64,000 nucleotides of DNA from Nocardia nova SH22a (GTDB taxonomy: Bacteria; Actinomycetota; Actinomycetes; Mycobacteriales; Mycobacteriaceae), in NCBI RefSeq assembly GCF_000523235.1, contig NZ_CP006850.1, positions 8,246,001 to 8,310,000 of the forward strand, given 5' to 3'. Positions 1 to 8,423 of this stretch are shown here, one piece after another (positions within the stretch are counted from its first letter, which is position 1; each line of letters begins with the position of its first letter). The notes under the pieces were generated by a model, which had not been told where the DNA came from, searched no databases, and worked only from the letters and a program-made list of their open reading frames with translations. The position numbers and the translations under genes are program-made.

Positions 1-785
1 CGTACGGTTTCCGGCACGCCGCGCACACCCCCGGTTACGGTCTGGCCGAGGCCACGCTCCCCGTCACGGTGTCGGCGCCGGACGCGCCTCCGGTCGGTCT
101 CGAATTCGATCGCGCCGCACTGGGTGACGGCCGCGCCGTGGTCGCACCGTCCGGTGGTACGGCCCTGGTCGACTGCGGCAGGCCCATGGGCCAGACCGTA
201 CGGATCGCCGACCCCGAAACCCTCGCACCGCTGGCCGACGACGCGGTCGGCGAGATCTGGGTTCAGGGACCGAATGTGGCCGGTGGATATGCCGGACGGC
301 CGGATCGCACCGAGTGCTCGTTCGGCGCCGCGCCCGAAGGCGAATCGGGATCCTGGCTGCGCACCGGCGATCTGGGATTCGTCCACCGGGGCGGGTTGTT
401 CATCGCGGGGCGGCTACGGGACATCATCGTCGTGGACGGCCGCAATCATTTCCCCGCCGATATCGAGGCCACCGCCGCCGACATCGCCCCCGAACTGCGC
501 ACCGGACATATCGCGGCCTTCGGCGTGGACGACGGGGAGTCCGAGCAGTTGATCCTCGTCGCCGAGATCGGGCACCGCCCGGCCGATCCGGACGAGGTCG
601 CCCGCCGGATCAGGATTGCGGTGACCACGGCGCACGGTATCGCACCGACACAGGTCCTGATGGTGCCGCGAGGTGCGATTCCGAAGACCTCCAGCGGGAA
701 GGTGCGTCGCAATGCCTGCCGCGACCGCTACCGCGCCGGGGAATTCACCACCGGGAACGACTCATTCGGAATCCCGGCCGAGTAG
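1..785 (+). CDS. Fatty acyl-AMP ligase (FAAL), C-terminal part, 5' end outside window
   Basis: The reading frame is open from base 3 and has no start in the window, so this is the last ~260 residues of a longer adenylate-forming enzyme. The visible start shows the YGLAEAT core motif of adenylating enzymes (around 36-56), then the GDLG hinge motif and a C-terminal lid domain with the SGKVRR lysine motif near the end. FAALs activate long-chain fatty acids as acyl-adenylates and pass them to polyketide synthase acyl carrier domains, for example in mycolic acid or lipid synthesis. The FAAL rather than acyl-CoA ligase call rests on the motif wording and is family inference. The 3' end overlaps the convergent S4 gene by 24 bases. 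Confidence 0.85.
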   Translation, partial: YGFRHAAHTPGYGLAEATLPVTVSAPDAPPVGLEFDRAALGDGRAVVAPSGGTALVDCGRPMGQTVRIADPETLAPLADDAVGEIWVQGPNVAGGYAGRPDRTECSFGAAPEGESGSWLRTGDLGFVHRGGLFIAGRLRDIIVVDGRNHFPADIEATAADIAPELRTGHIAAFGVDDGESEQLILVAEIGHRPADPDEVARRIRIAVTTAHGIAPTQVLMVPRGAIPKTSSGKVRRNACRDRYRAGEFTTGNDSFGIPAE

Positions 786-1154
786 CCGATCGGTCTCGCG
801 CCGTTCGCGTTTGGTGGGCCGACCGGAACCACGATCGCGCCGGGGCATGGTGGCGGCGATCTCGGCCGACGGCGGCGGCGGACTCTTGTCGATGTAGCAC
901 TGCACCGCGATCGCCGCGCCGACGCGCTTGACGACCGGCCGGACCACGACCACGATGCGCTCGACGCCCGAATTGCGAACCCGCACTTCATCACCGGGCT
1001 TGATCTGATGTGCGGGTTTGACGGCCGTGCCGTTGACACGCACATGGCCGCCGCGGCATGCGGTAGCCGCGGCGGACCTCGTCTTGAACAGCCGAACAGC
1101 CCAGGTCCAGGAGTCGACCCGAGCTGCGACTGATTGTGCCTGTTCCGATGTCAC
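762..1154 (-). CDS. S4-domain RNA-binding protein (Hsp15/HslR-like)
   Basis: A 130-residue basic protein. An S4 fold occupies roughly residues 12-75 (RVDSWTWAVRLFKTRS, then GHVRVNG and KPGDEVRV), followed by an Arg-rich tail ending in RPTKRERRETDRL. This layout is that of the Hsp15 family, which binds structured RNA such as stalled 50S subunits. The GTG start at 1154 is preceded by an AGGTGA-like ribosome binding site. The gene converges on the FAAL gene and the last codons overlap its 3' end. The RNA target cannot be deduced here. Confidence 0.85.
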   Translation of the reverse strand: MTSEQAQSVAARVDSWTWAVRLFKTRSAAATACRGGHVRVNGTAVKPAHQIKPGDEVRVRNSGVERIVVVVRPVVKRVGAAIAVQCYIDKSPPPPSAEIAATMPRRDRGSGRPTKRERRETDRLLGRDSE

Positions 1155-1209
1155 TGTTCACCTACGGTTCGGTGGGTCACCACCGAACCGCCGTGAGCCG
1201 TGCCGGAAA

Positions 1210-1887
1210 TCAGGCGACGCGACGTGCGGTGACGATCGAGTCGGGATCCAGGTGCGCGTAGCTGACGGTCTCGCCCGACTGCGGCGCCTGGAGGATCTTG
1301 CCATCGCCGGCGTACATGGCCACGTGGCCGCCGCCGTTCTGGATGACCAGGTCACCGGGCTTCAGTTCCTGGAAGGCGATCGGCTTGCCGACGTGCGACT
1401 GCTCGAAGCTGGTGCGCGGCAACTCGATTCCGGCCTGCTTGTAGGCCCACTGCACCAGACCGGAGCAGTCGAAGTTCGCCGGACCGGAGGCGCCCCAGAC
1501 GTAGTCGGAGCCGATCTTGCTGCGCGCCGCGTCGAGCGCGACATCGCCGACGCCGTGCTGCTGCTGTTGCGGCTGGGCGAACATCCCGGCCATGGGGTTC
1601 GGCGCGACATTGGGGGCGCCGGGCGCGATCGCCTGGGAACTCAGCGCCTGCTGAACTCCCTTGATCTGGTCGGCGTGATCAGCCAGAGCCTGATTGACCT
1701 GGCCCACCTGCTGATCGAACTCCGGACTGGCCGGAACGTCGAAGTTACCGAAGCCGGGAACATTGATCGTGGTCGCCAACGCCGGGATAGCCGGCATCGC
1801 ACCGGTTGCCGCGACAGCGCCGAAGACCATTGCACCCTTCACGGAATTCGGCAATCGCGATTCCCGCTGCAGACTGTGTTTACCCAC
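1210..1887 (-). CDS. NlpC/P60 family cell-wall endopeptidase (RipD/RpfB-pathway type)
   Basis: A 225-residue secreted protein. It has a hydrophobic N-terminal signal region (residues 17-40), a short helical segment with a Gln-rich linker (residues 55-112, QPQQQQ), then an NlpC/P60 domain. The catalytic cysteine is in DCSGLV (Cys141) and the histidine in GGGHVAMY (His188). Such enzymes cut peptidoglycan stem peptides between D-Glu and mDAP. The GTG start has an AGGAG site about 10 bases upstream. A c-di-AMP riboswitch lies immediately upstream, which fits the known link between c-di-AMP and wall hydrolases in actinobacteria. The single short domain resembles RipD more than the longer RipA. Confidence 0.93.
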   Translation of the reverse strand: MGKHSLQRESRLPNSVKGAMVFGAVAATGAMPAIPALATTINVPGFGNFDVPASPEFDQQVGQVNQALADHADQIKGVQQALSSQAIAPGAPNVAPNPMAGMFAQPQQQQHGVGDVALDAARSKIGSDYVWGASGPANFDCSGLVQWAYKQAGIELPRTSFEQSHVGKPIAFQELKPGDLVIQNGGGHVAMYAGDGKILQAPQSGETVSYAHLDPDSIVTARRVA

Positions 1888-1902
1888 CGAGCTGAGTCTC
1901 CT

Positions 1903-2065
1903 GTTTCTTCCTTGCCCACACGCCTACCGGGTTAGCTGACGGGTTCGGACCGGGAAGATCGGCCCTACCCCATCGACCTTGCGACCGAAGAGGATTCACC
2001 CCAGAAACCTGGGTCCCCGGTTCGACATTTGGGCTGCCCACCCGCTTGTCGATTAGGCGGTGACT
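1903..2065 (-). promoter_or_regulatory. Cyclic di-AMP riboswitch (ydaO/yuaA type)
   Basis: Read on the minus strand, the leader of the NlpC/P60 gene carries the conserved blocks of the ydaO riboswitch in order: CCGGGGACCCAG, GGGGTGAATCC, GGTCGCAAGG with GGGGTAGGG, CTTCCCGGTCCGAACCCGTC, AGCTAACCCGGTAGGC and GGGCAAGGAAGAA. The last block ends about 15 bases before the GTG start, next to the AGGAG site. Known members bind two c-di-AMP molecules and usually switch expression off. Exact boundaries are approximate. Confidence 0.95.
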
Positions 2066-2287
2066 CTGCGGGCCGCTCCTCGAATGAAGCGACATACTCC
2101 GCGAAGTCACGAAGAGATTACGACGGCTCGGTGTTGTTGTCCACCCCACAGCACGGCGTGTCCGCCCGCGTGTCGCCAAAGCGCCAGGACCACCCCCGAT
2201 TACGAGGCCGCACATCCAGTCTGCTATGGCAGGTCACAAATCGACCGCGACGGCACTGTGCTGTTATCGAATCGAGTCGCGGGAGCG

Positions 2288-2581
2288 TTACACCCCGGAC
2301 CCTGCCGCCCCATCGCCGATCACCTGCTCCAATGCGGTGATCCGCCGACGCGCTTCGGCGAGTTCGGTTTCCAACCGGCCCACGGCGATCACCAGCGGGC
2401 CGACGGCGAGGTCGGCCACCAGCTGCGGATCGTCGTAGCCCTGGGCGATCGCCTCGAGGATGCTGTCTCGAATGCGCAAGGCCACCGGAGCGCCGGCGGG
2501 CACATTCCACCCCGCGACAACCTCGGACACGGTGGCGGTCGGCCCACCACCCGACTGCTGATCTTCCGAATCGGTGGACAT
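2288..2581 (-). CDS. Small conserved hypothetical protein with C-terminal coiled coil
   Basis: A 97-residue acidic protein starting MSTDSEDQ. The ATG at 2581 is chosen over the longer frame because an AGGAGGGTC ribosome binding site sits just upstream. The middle (VALRIRDSILEAIAQGYDD) looks helical, and the C-terminal 40 residues (LVIAVGRLETELAEARRRITALEQVI) form a heptad-like coiled coil. No signal peptide, membrane segment or catalytic motif is visible. Function unknown; a small scaffold or regulator is possible but unsupported. Confidence 0.7.
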   Translation of the reverse strand: MSTDSEDQQSGGGPTATVSEVVAGWNVPAGAPVALRIRDSILEAIAQGYDDPQLVADLAVGPLVIAVGRLETELAEARRRITALEQVIGDGAAGSGV

Positions 2582-2732
2582 GACCCTCCTACGGACATTT
2601 CGGACTCGAACTGTCACCAGCGTAGAGATTTTCCGCCCCGCCGGGCAGCACCGCATTCGATCCGATAGCGCAATCTAGGACATCCCTTATATATCCCCAG
2701 ATTTCAGTGCGAACGGGCTACGGTGTCAGGGC

Positions 2733-3917
2733 ATGGACCCCGTGCGCAATCCGTATGCCCCCGGCGCCGGGCAGCGGCCACCCGAACTCGCCGGTCGCGG
2801 CAAGCAACTCGACACCTTCGACATCGTGCTCGAACGCATCTCGCGCGGGCGCCCGGAACGCAGTGTGATGCTCACCGGACTGCGCGGCGTCGGAAAGACG
2901 GTGCTGCTCAATCAACTCCGGTCCACCGCACGCTCACGCGGATGGGGTACCGGCAAGCTGGAGGCGCGTCCCGATCAGGAACTGCGCCGTCCGCTGGCCT
3001 CGGCGCTGCACATGGCGGTCCGGCAGATCGCGGTCGCACATCGCAACCCGGAGATGGTCGATGACTTCCTCGGCATCCTGAAGGCGTTCGCCCTGCGCGC
3101 CACCGCCGACAAGGGCATGCGGGATCGGTGGCAGCCCGGCATCGACGTGCCCGCCGTGATCGGACGCGCGGACTCCGGCGATATCGAGATCGATCTGGTC
3201 GAGTTGCTGCTGGAGGCCGCGCAGCTGGCCCGCGATATCGGTGTCGGCATCGCTGTGTTCATCGACGAGATGCAGGATCTGGGCCCCGCCGACATCTCGG
3301 CCATCTGCGGCGCCTGCCACGAATTGAGCCAGGAGACAGCGCCTCTGATCGTGGTGGGCGCCGGTCTGCCGCATCTGCCCGCTGTGCTGTCGGCCTCCAA
3401 GAGCTATTCCGAGCGACTCTTCGGCTACCACCGGATCGACCGTCTGGATCGCGATTCCGCCGACCTCGCGCTGATCGCCCCGGCCGAACGCGAATCGGTG
3501 GAGTTCACCGAGGAGGCCCTGAAAGCCTTGTACGACAAGGCAGATGGTTACCCATATTTCGTCCAGGCCTACGGCAAGGCGACCTGGGATGTCGCCGCCA
3601 GCTCCCCGATCGGGCCCGAGGATGTCGAGCTGGCGTCACCGGCCGCCGAGGAGGAACTGGCGGTCGGCTTCTTCGGATCCCGCTATGAGCGAGCAACCCC
3701 AGCCGAGCGGGAGTACATGCGGGCGATGGCGGATCTGGCCGGTGACGACGGACCGGTGCCGACCGCGGCGGTCGCCAAGGAGCTGGGCCGCAAACCCGCC
3801 TCGCTGTCACCCGCGCGGGACGGGCTGATCAAGAAGGGCCTCATCTATTCCGCCGAACGCGGCACGATCGGATTCACCGTGCCGCATTTCGGGCGTTACC
3901 TCCGGGGCGTGCAGTAG
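2733..3917 (+). CDS. AAA-family ATPase with winged-helix C-terminus
   Basis: A 394-residue P-loop ATPase. Walker A is GLRGVGKT (about residues 49-56) and Walker B is AVFIDEMQD (about residues 173-181). The C-terminal ~90 residues (from TPAEREYMRAMADL) look like a winged helix ending in VPHFGRYLRG. This architecture resembles the ORC1/Cdc6-like or archaeal-type ATPases common in actinobacteria. No partner gene is adjacent on the same strand. The cellular role is unknown. Two similar folds, STAND regulators and DNA-binding AAA proteins, cannot be separated here. Confidence 0.82.
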   Translation: MDPVRNPYAPGAGQRPPELAGRGKQLDTFDIVLERISRGRPERSVMLTGLRGVGKTVLLNQLRSTARSRGWGTGKLEARPDQELRRPLASALHMAVRQIAVAHRNPEMVDDFLGILKAFALRATADKGMRDRWQPGIDVPAVIGRADSGDIEIDLVELLLEAAQLARDIGVGIAVFIDEMQDLGPADISAICGACHELSQETAPLIVVGAGLPHLPAVLSASKSYSERLFGYHRIDRLDRDSADLALIAPAERESVEFTEEALKALYDKADGYPYFVQAYGKATWDVAASSPIGPEDVELASPAAEEELAVGFFGSRYERATPAEREYMRAMADLAGDDGPVPTAAVAKELGRKPASLSPARDGLIKKGLIYSAERGTIGFTVPHFGRYLRGVQ

Positions 3918-4006
3918 GCCGAGCGATCGTCGATCGGGAAATCTAGCGGATTCTAGGAAAGATTATCGAAAGCATTAGATTTCCCTGTCGACGCGATAAC
4001 CACAGG

Positions 4007-5134
4007 TCAGACCAGGTCTCCGAAGAAGGCTTGCAGATCGGCCGCATATGCCTCGGGCTGATCCATCGCGATGAAGTGGTGTCCCGCCGGATTGCCCTCG
4101 GGCCAGTGCACGATCTTCGCGGTGCGCTCGGCCAACCGGCGGATTCCGGGCGCACCGCTGTACACCCCGGTCGGCACCACATCCGATCCGGTCGGCCAGG
4201 CGAAACCGGTGCTGTCGTAGTAGGACCAGGCCGAGGTGCCGAAACTCCTTGTGAACCAGTACAGCCCGACATTCGTGAGCAACGCGTCCCGAGCGATGGA
4301 CTCCGCCAGCGGTCCCGCTGCACTGAAGTCGGTGAACTTCTGCAACATCCAGGCCAGTGCCCCGGCGGGCGAGTCGCTCCAGCCGATCGAGAAGGTCTCC
4401 GGCGCCGCACGCAGGAGTGCGTGGTGGTCCACACCGGTCACCCAGTCCGCCGACATCATCGCCTCGTAGCCGGCGCGTTCGGAACCGGTCAGGATCGGCA
4501 CATCGGCCCCGGTCGGGAACCCGAGCCCGGCGGTGATGTAGAGCCCGACGACCCGTTCCGGTGCCGCCTGCGCCATCGCGGTACTCACATAGGTCCCCAG
4601 GTCGCCGCCCTGAACACCGTAGTGCGAGTAGCCGAGCCGGTCCATGAGTTCAACCCACATCCGCCCGACCCGATCGGTACTCCAACCGGTCTCGGCGGGT
4701 GCGGCCGAGAATCCGAAGCCGGGAACCGACGGCACGATCACATGGAAGGCCCGCGTGGGATCACCACCGTGCGCGCGGGGATCGGTGAGCAGATCGATGA
4801 TCTCGGCGAATTCCGCGAACGAATTCGGCCAACCATGGTTGAGCACCAGCGGCAGCGCCCCCGGTTCGGACGAGCGCACGTGCAGGAAGTGCACGTCCAG
4901 CCCGTCGATCTCGGTCAGATATTGCGGAAATCGGTTGAGCTTCGCTTCCTCTGCCCGCCAATCGAATTCGGTTCGCCAGTATTCGGCCAGCGCCGCCACC
5001 TCCGCGACCGGCACACCACGCTGTGACCCGCCCGGCAACTGCGGCGCCCAGCGTGTCTCGGCCAGACGCCGGTGCAGATCGTCGATCTCGGACTGGGGGA
5101 TGTCGATACGGAACTCACGGATTCGGCCGCTCAT
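4007..5134 (-). CDS. Epoxide hydrolase family protein (EHN domain plus alpha/beta hydrolase)
   Basis: A 375-residue protein beginning with the epoxide hydrolase N-terminal region (RIREFRIDIPQSEIDDLHRRL ... RWAPQL), followed by an alpha/beta hydrolase domain with the oxyanion motif HGWPNS. The nucleophile Asp sits in GGDLG and the C-terminal histidine in GHHFIAMDQP. Family members open epoxides to diols by a covalent Asp-ester mechanism; the substrate is unknown. It is a single gene flanked by the AAA ATPase (convergent) and a small secreted protein (divergent). Confidence 0.9.
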   Translation of the reverse strand: MSGRIREFRIDIPQSEIDDLHRRLAETRWAPQLPGGSQRGVPVAEVAALAEYWRTEFDWRAEEAKLNRFPQYLTEIDGLDVHFLHVRSSEPGALPLVLNHGWPNSFAEFAEIIDLLTDPRAHGGDPTRAFHVIVPSVPGFGFSAAPAETGWSTDRVGRMWVELMDRLGYSHYGVQGGDLGTYVSTAMAQAAPERVVGLYITAGLGFPTGADVPILTGSERAGYEAMMSADWVTGVDHHALLRAAPETFSIGWSDSPAGALAWMLQKFTDFSAAGPLAESIARDALLTNVGLYWFTRSFGTSAWSYYDSTGFAWPTGSDVVPTGVYSGAPGIRRLAERTAKIVHWPEGNPAGHHFIAMDQPEAYAADLQAFFGDLV

Positions 5135-5346
5135 GTCGAAGACGCTAATTCCGAACCAGGTCAGATCATGTCCTAGTCCTGCGACAATTTTCTACTACTT
5201 TCTAGCTTGAACAGTAGAGCTGGATATATTTCTCTGATCTCGAGTGGGGCAGAGGTTCCATTGGCCCTGAAAATACTGTCTTTCACATCACGAAGGGGCT
5301 GGATAGCGTTGTGCGCGAAACATATCCGTCAATGAAGGAGACAAGA

Positions 5347-5595
5347 GTGCGACGCCTCATCGCTACCACAACCGCCGCGATCGCCCTGAGCCTCGGAGTC
5401 ATCGCCGCAGCGACTGCCGCCTCGGCGAACGTGGTCCTCGAGCCCGCCGCACCGGAATCGGCCACGAACACCACCGCGCAGGGAACGGATTCGGCCGCGC
5501 GCGGCAATGACACCGCCGACCTGATCGCATTGCTCGGCATCAGCTCGATCTGCCCCATCTCGGCCAATGCCATGGGCTGTGGCGTCATCATGTGA
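5347..5595 (+). CDS. Small secreted protein, function unknown
   Basis: An 82-residue protein starting at GTG 5347, chosen because a GAAGGAG ribosome binding site ends about 6 bases upstream; the longer frame from 5311 lacks one. The first ~30 residues form a Sec signal peptide (MRRLIATTTAAIALSLGVIAA, cleavage probably after ATAASA). The mature part is Ala/Thr/Asp-rich and ends in a hydrophobic segment with two cysteines (SSICPISANAMGCGVIM). No family recognised. Confidence 0.7.
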   Translation: MRRLIATTTAAIALSLGVIAAATAASANVVLEPAAPESATNTTAQGTDSAARGNDTADLIALLGISSICPISANAMGCGVIM

Positions 5596-5739
5596 TTCAC
5601 ATCCGCCAGCAGCGCATTGCGCCGATCCGTTATCCACGGCGGGTTGTGCAACTTCTGCATAACAGCAGGTACCGGCGGTTAACACGGCGGCGATGACGAT
5701 CGACATCCGGGACAGGAACGGACTCTGCAGGAGGACGTC

Positions 5740-6759
5740 ATGTCCATGTCGATCGCCATCGCCGCCGATCACCGCAACCTGCTGCGCGACGACCTCGCCG
5801 AACGCGTCACCGTCTGCGCCGACGACGGCACCCCGCTGGCCGCGCACGTGGTCGGCGCCCCCTCCGCGGCGATGACCGTGGTCTTCGTCCACGGTCACTG
5901 CCTGCGTACCGAGTCCTGGTGGTTCCTACGCGATCACCTACTGCGGCAATGGGGTTCGGACCAGGGGACCGCGGGTACCCGCATGGTCTTCTACGACCAT
6001 CGCGGACACGGCCGCTCCGGTAGCGCCGATCCCGCGACCTACACCATCGATCAACTCGGGCACGATCTCGGGGCGATCCTGCGCGCTCTCGCTCCGACCG
6101 GCCCGGTCGTGCTGGTCGGCCATTCGATGGGCGCGATGGCGGTGCTGGCCTATGCCCGCCTCTTCCCGGAGACCATCGGCACCCGCGTGATCGGTGCGGG
6201 CCTGATCGCCACGGCCGCGGCGGGCATCACCACCGTCGGACTCGGCCGGTTGCTCACCCGCCGGACCGTGACCTCGTTCCGGCTGGCGGTGCGGCGGGCA
6301 CCACGCACGATGAGCGCATCGAAACGATTGGGCCGCCGCCTGTTCGAGCCGATCGTGCGGGAGACGACTTTCGGCACGCGGCGAGCGAGTCCGCGGGTGG
6401 CCGCGCTGGCCACCGCCATGCTCAACGACACACCACTGCCGACCATGGCGCATTTCCTGGACTCGTTGATCCGCTTCGACGAGACGCCGACCCTGCGCCT
6501 GCTGGCGGACCTGCCCACCCTGGTGCTCGGCGGTTCCGACGACATCCTCATCCCCTTCGCGCACTCGGTGGTGCTCGCCGCCCAGCTCGACGGTGCCGAA
6601 CTGGTGCGACTGGACGGCGCCGGGCACAGCGTGATCCTCGAGCGCGCCGAGGAGGTGGCGGCCGCCGTCGCCGATCTGATCGACCGGGCCATCACGATGC
6701 CGGTCGCCGCGCACCCCGTTCCCGGACCCACCGCGCAACCGCTCGCCGCGGTTGGCTGA
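5740..6759 (+). CDS. Alpha/beta hydrolase
   Basis: A 339-residue alpha/beta hydrolase. The nucleophile elbow is VGHSMGAM, the oxyanion region VVFVHGHCL, the acid probably in GGSDDILIP, and the catalytic histidine in GAGHSVILE. A CAGGAGG site precedes the ATG. A basic cap region (residues 165-215, many Arg) separates the serine from the acid. The family includes esterases, lipases and haloperoxidase-like enzymes; the substrate cannot be predicted. The first ~20 residues carry no clear signal sequence, so a cytoplasmic location is likely. Confidence 0.88.
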   Translation: MSMSIAIAADHRNLLRDDLAERVTVCADDGTPLAAHVVGAPSAAMTVVFVHGHCLRTESWWFLRDHLLRQWGSDQGTAGTRMVFYDHRGHGRSGSADPATYTIDQLGHDLGAILRALAPTGPVVLVGHSMGAMAVLAYARLFPETIGTRVIGAGLIATAAAGITTVGLGRLLTRRTVTSFRLAVRRAPRTMSASKRLGRRLFEPIVRETTFGTRRASPRVAALATAMLNDTPLPTMAHFLDSLIRFDETPTLRLLADLPTLVLGGSDDILIPFAHSVVLAAQLDGAELVRLDGAGHSVILERAEEVAAAVADLIDRAITMPVAAHPVPGPTAQPLAAVG

Positions 6760-6940
6760 TCGCACAACGAACCACCCGAGCCCACCGGGTGAAGCACTGT
6801 TTTTTCGCTGCGACGAGCCAGAACGGGAATGATCACGTAGTGTGTTGTAGATCACGATGTGCGGTCTGTCACAGATTCGATCTTGCCTTCCGAGGGGGAT
6901 CGGATCCGGAACGTGACCCCGCAAGCACCAGGAGGTTTCG

Positions 6941-7231
6941 ATGACACGCAGTGAGATCGAAGAACTGCGCTTCGCGGTCGGACAGCTCCGGCAATGCGTC
7001 GGCGCGTTGCGTACCCACTACGGGGACGCCAACCCGGTTCGCCGGCTGGAGAACGACCTCGACCGGCTCTCCATCGACGCCGAGGAGTTCGAACACACGC
7101 CGCCGCCCGAGGTCGACGACCGGCGTCAGCAGGAGGTCATCTACGTTCCGGACAGCAAATCCGATGAAGCCGCCTGGATGGGCGCGCAGGACGAGGGGCT
7201 GGGGTTCCACTCGCGCCCGCGCACCAAGTAA
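6941..7231 (+). CDS. Small conserved hypothetical protein
   Basis: A 96-residue charged protein with an AGGAGG ribosome binding site 7 bases upstream of its ATG. The N-terminal half (SEIEELRFAVGQLRQCVGALR ... RRLENDLDRLSIDAEEF) is predicted helical with coiled-coil spacing. The C-terminal half is acidic and Gln-rich. No signal peptide or catalytic motif. A strong hairpin follows the stop, so it is probably monocistronic. Function unknown. Confidence 0.7.
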   Translation: MTRSEIEELRFAVGQLRQCVGALRTHYGDANPVRRLENDLDRLSIDAEEFEHTPPPEVDDRRQQEVIYVPDSKSDEAAWMGAQDEGLGFHSRPRTK

Positions 7232-7254
7232 CTCGGTATTCACTCACAACGACA

Positions 7255-7291
7255 CACCGTCACGACGGTCGACCGTTCCGTCGTGACGGTG
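7255..7291 (+). terminator. Rho-independent-like hairpin after the 96-aa gene
   Basis: CACCGTCACGACGG at 7255-7268 is exactly complementary to CCGTCGTGACGGTG at 7278-7291, giving a 14-bp stem with a 9-base loop, 24 bases after the stop. There is no U-run, as is common for actinobacterial terminators. Confidence 0.7.
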
Positions 7292-7499
7292 CCCCGGCCT
7301 GTCGCCTCCGGCGCGACCGCATTCGCGAAAAAGGTCCGAAGTAGCCCGTCATTCACTCACCGCACTCTCATCGCCAGCGCCCGGAAAATGTGGCGCAAAT
7401 CATAGGACGACGGCCCGGCCGATCTTGCCGGGACCGGCCTCGAGTCATAGCTCCGGTGTCGTATGGTGCTCAGCATCACATTCGACGCCGGAGGTAACG

Positions 7500-7541
7500 A
7501 TGTCGTTCCACGGGGTAGACCAGCGAGGCAGCTTGCAGTGA
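7500..7541 (+). CDS. Putative 13-residue leader peptide coupled to sdhC
   Basis: A tiny ORF (MSFHGVDQRGSLQ) has a strong GGAGG ribosome binding site 6 bases upstream. Its TGA stop overlaps the GTG start of the succinate dehydrogenase membrane subunit (GTGA at 7538-7541). The sdhC start itself has only a weak ribosome binding site, so translation is probably coupled. The ORF is too short to score statistically. The call rests on the strong site and the exact stop/start overlap. Confidence 0.5.
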   Translation: MSFHGVDQRGSLQ

Positions 7542-8368
7542 GCGCAGCACCGACACATGCCCCCGAGTCGGGCACAGGAGTTTTCAGCACAGGCCGCGCG
7601 GCCATTTCTGCACGAACCCTGCGATCCGACAGATGGTGGGTACCACCGCTGCTCACGGTTCTGGGGCTGGCCGCATTCATCATCTACGCAACCGTCAGAG
7701 CCTTTGTGCGAACCGCATATTGGGTCGACGACTACCACTATCTGACGCCGTTCTACTCACCGTGTGTGAGTACCTCGTGCGTCGAGGGTTCGAGCCACTT
7801 CGGGCACTGGGTCGGCAATCTGCCGATGTGGATTCCGCTCGGTTTCCTGGTGCTGCCGTTCCTGCTGTTGTTCCGATTGACCTGCTACTACTACCGCAAG
7901 GCCTACTACCGGGCCGTGTGGTTCTCACCGCCCGCGTGCGCGGTCGCCGAACCGCATGCGAAATACACCGGGGAGACCCGGCTTCCGCTGATCATCCAGA
8001 ACGTGCACCGCTACTTCTTCTACGTGGCGGTGGTCGTCTCGCTGGTCAACACCTATGACGCCGTCATGGCCTTCCACGGCAAGGGCGGCGGGTTCGGCTT
8101 CGGGCTCGGCAATATCGTGCTGGTGGTCAATGTCGTTCTGCTGTGGGCATATACGGTGTCGTGCCACTCGTGCCGCCACATCACCGGCGGACGGCTCAAA
8201 CACTTCTCGGCCCACCCGGTCCGGTACTGGATGTGGACCCAGGTGTCGAAGCTGAACACCCGGCACATGCAACTGGCCTGGACCACCCTGGCCACCCTGG
8301 CGATCACCGATTTCTACATCATGCTGGTCGCCAGCGGCACCATCTCCGACCCGCGCTTCGTCGGCTGA
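7538..8368 (+). CDS. sdhC: Succinate dehydrogenase membrane anchor subunit (Sdh1 type)
   Basis: A hydrophobic protein of 276 residues from GTG 7538, with about five membrane helices (near WWVPPLLTVLGLAAFII, PMWIPLGFLVLPFLLLF, YFFYVAVVVSLV, GNIVLVVNVVLLWAY and LATLAITDFYIMLV). Several histidines in helices could bind haem (NVHRYFF, CHSCRHI). It anchors the complex and passes electrons to menaquinone. Gene order anchor, flavoprotein, iron-sulfur subunit matches the mycobacterial Sdh1 operon. GTG 7538 is preferred over the longer frame from 7463 because it overlaps the leader ORF stop; this choice is tentative. Confidence 0.85.
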   Translation: MSAAPTHAPESGTGVFSTGRAAISARTLRSDRWWVPPLLTVLGLAAFIIYATVRAFVRTAYWVDDYHYLTPFYSPCVSTSCVEGSSHFGHWVGNLPMWIPLGFLVLPFLLLFRLTCYYYRKAYYRAVWFSPPACAVAEPHAKYTGETRLPLIIQNVHRYFFYVAVVVSLVNTYDAVMAFHGKGGGFGFGLGNIVLVVNVVLLWAYTVSCHSCRHITGGRLKHFSAHPVRYWMWTQVSKLNTRHMQLAWTTLATLAITDFYIMLVASGTISDPRFVG

Positions 8369-8423
8369 TCCCGGCCGCGAACGTACAAGCCCAATTCCTC
8401 AGTCTCTCAGGAGTATTCGTTTC

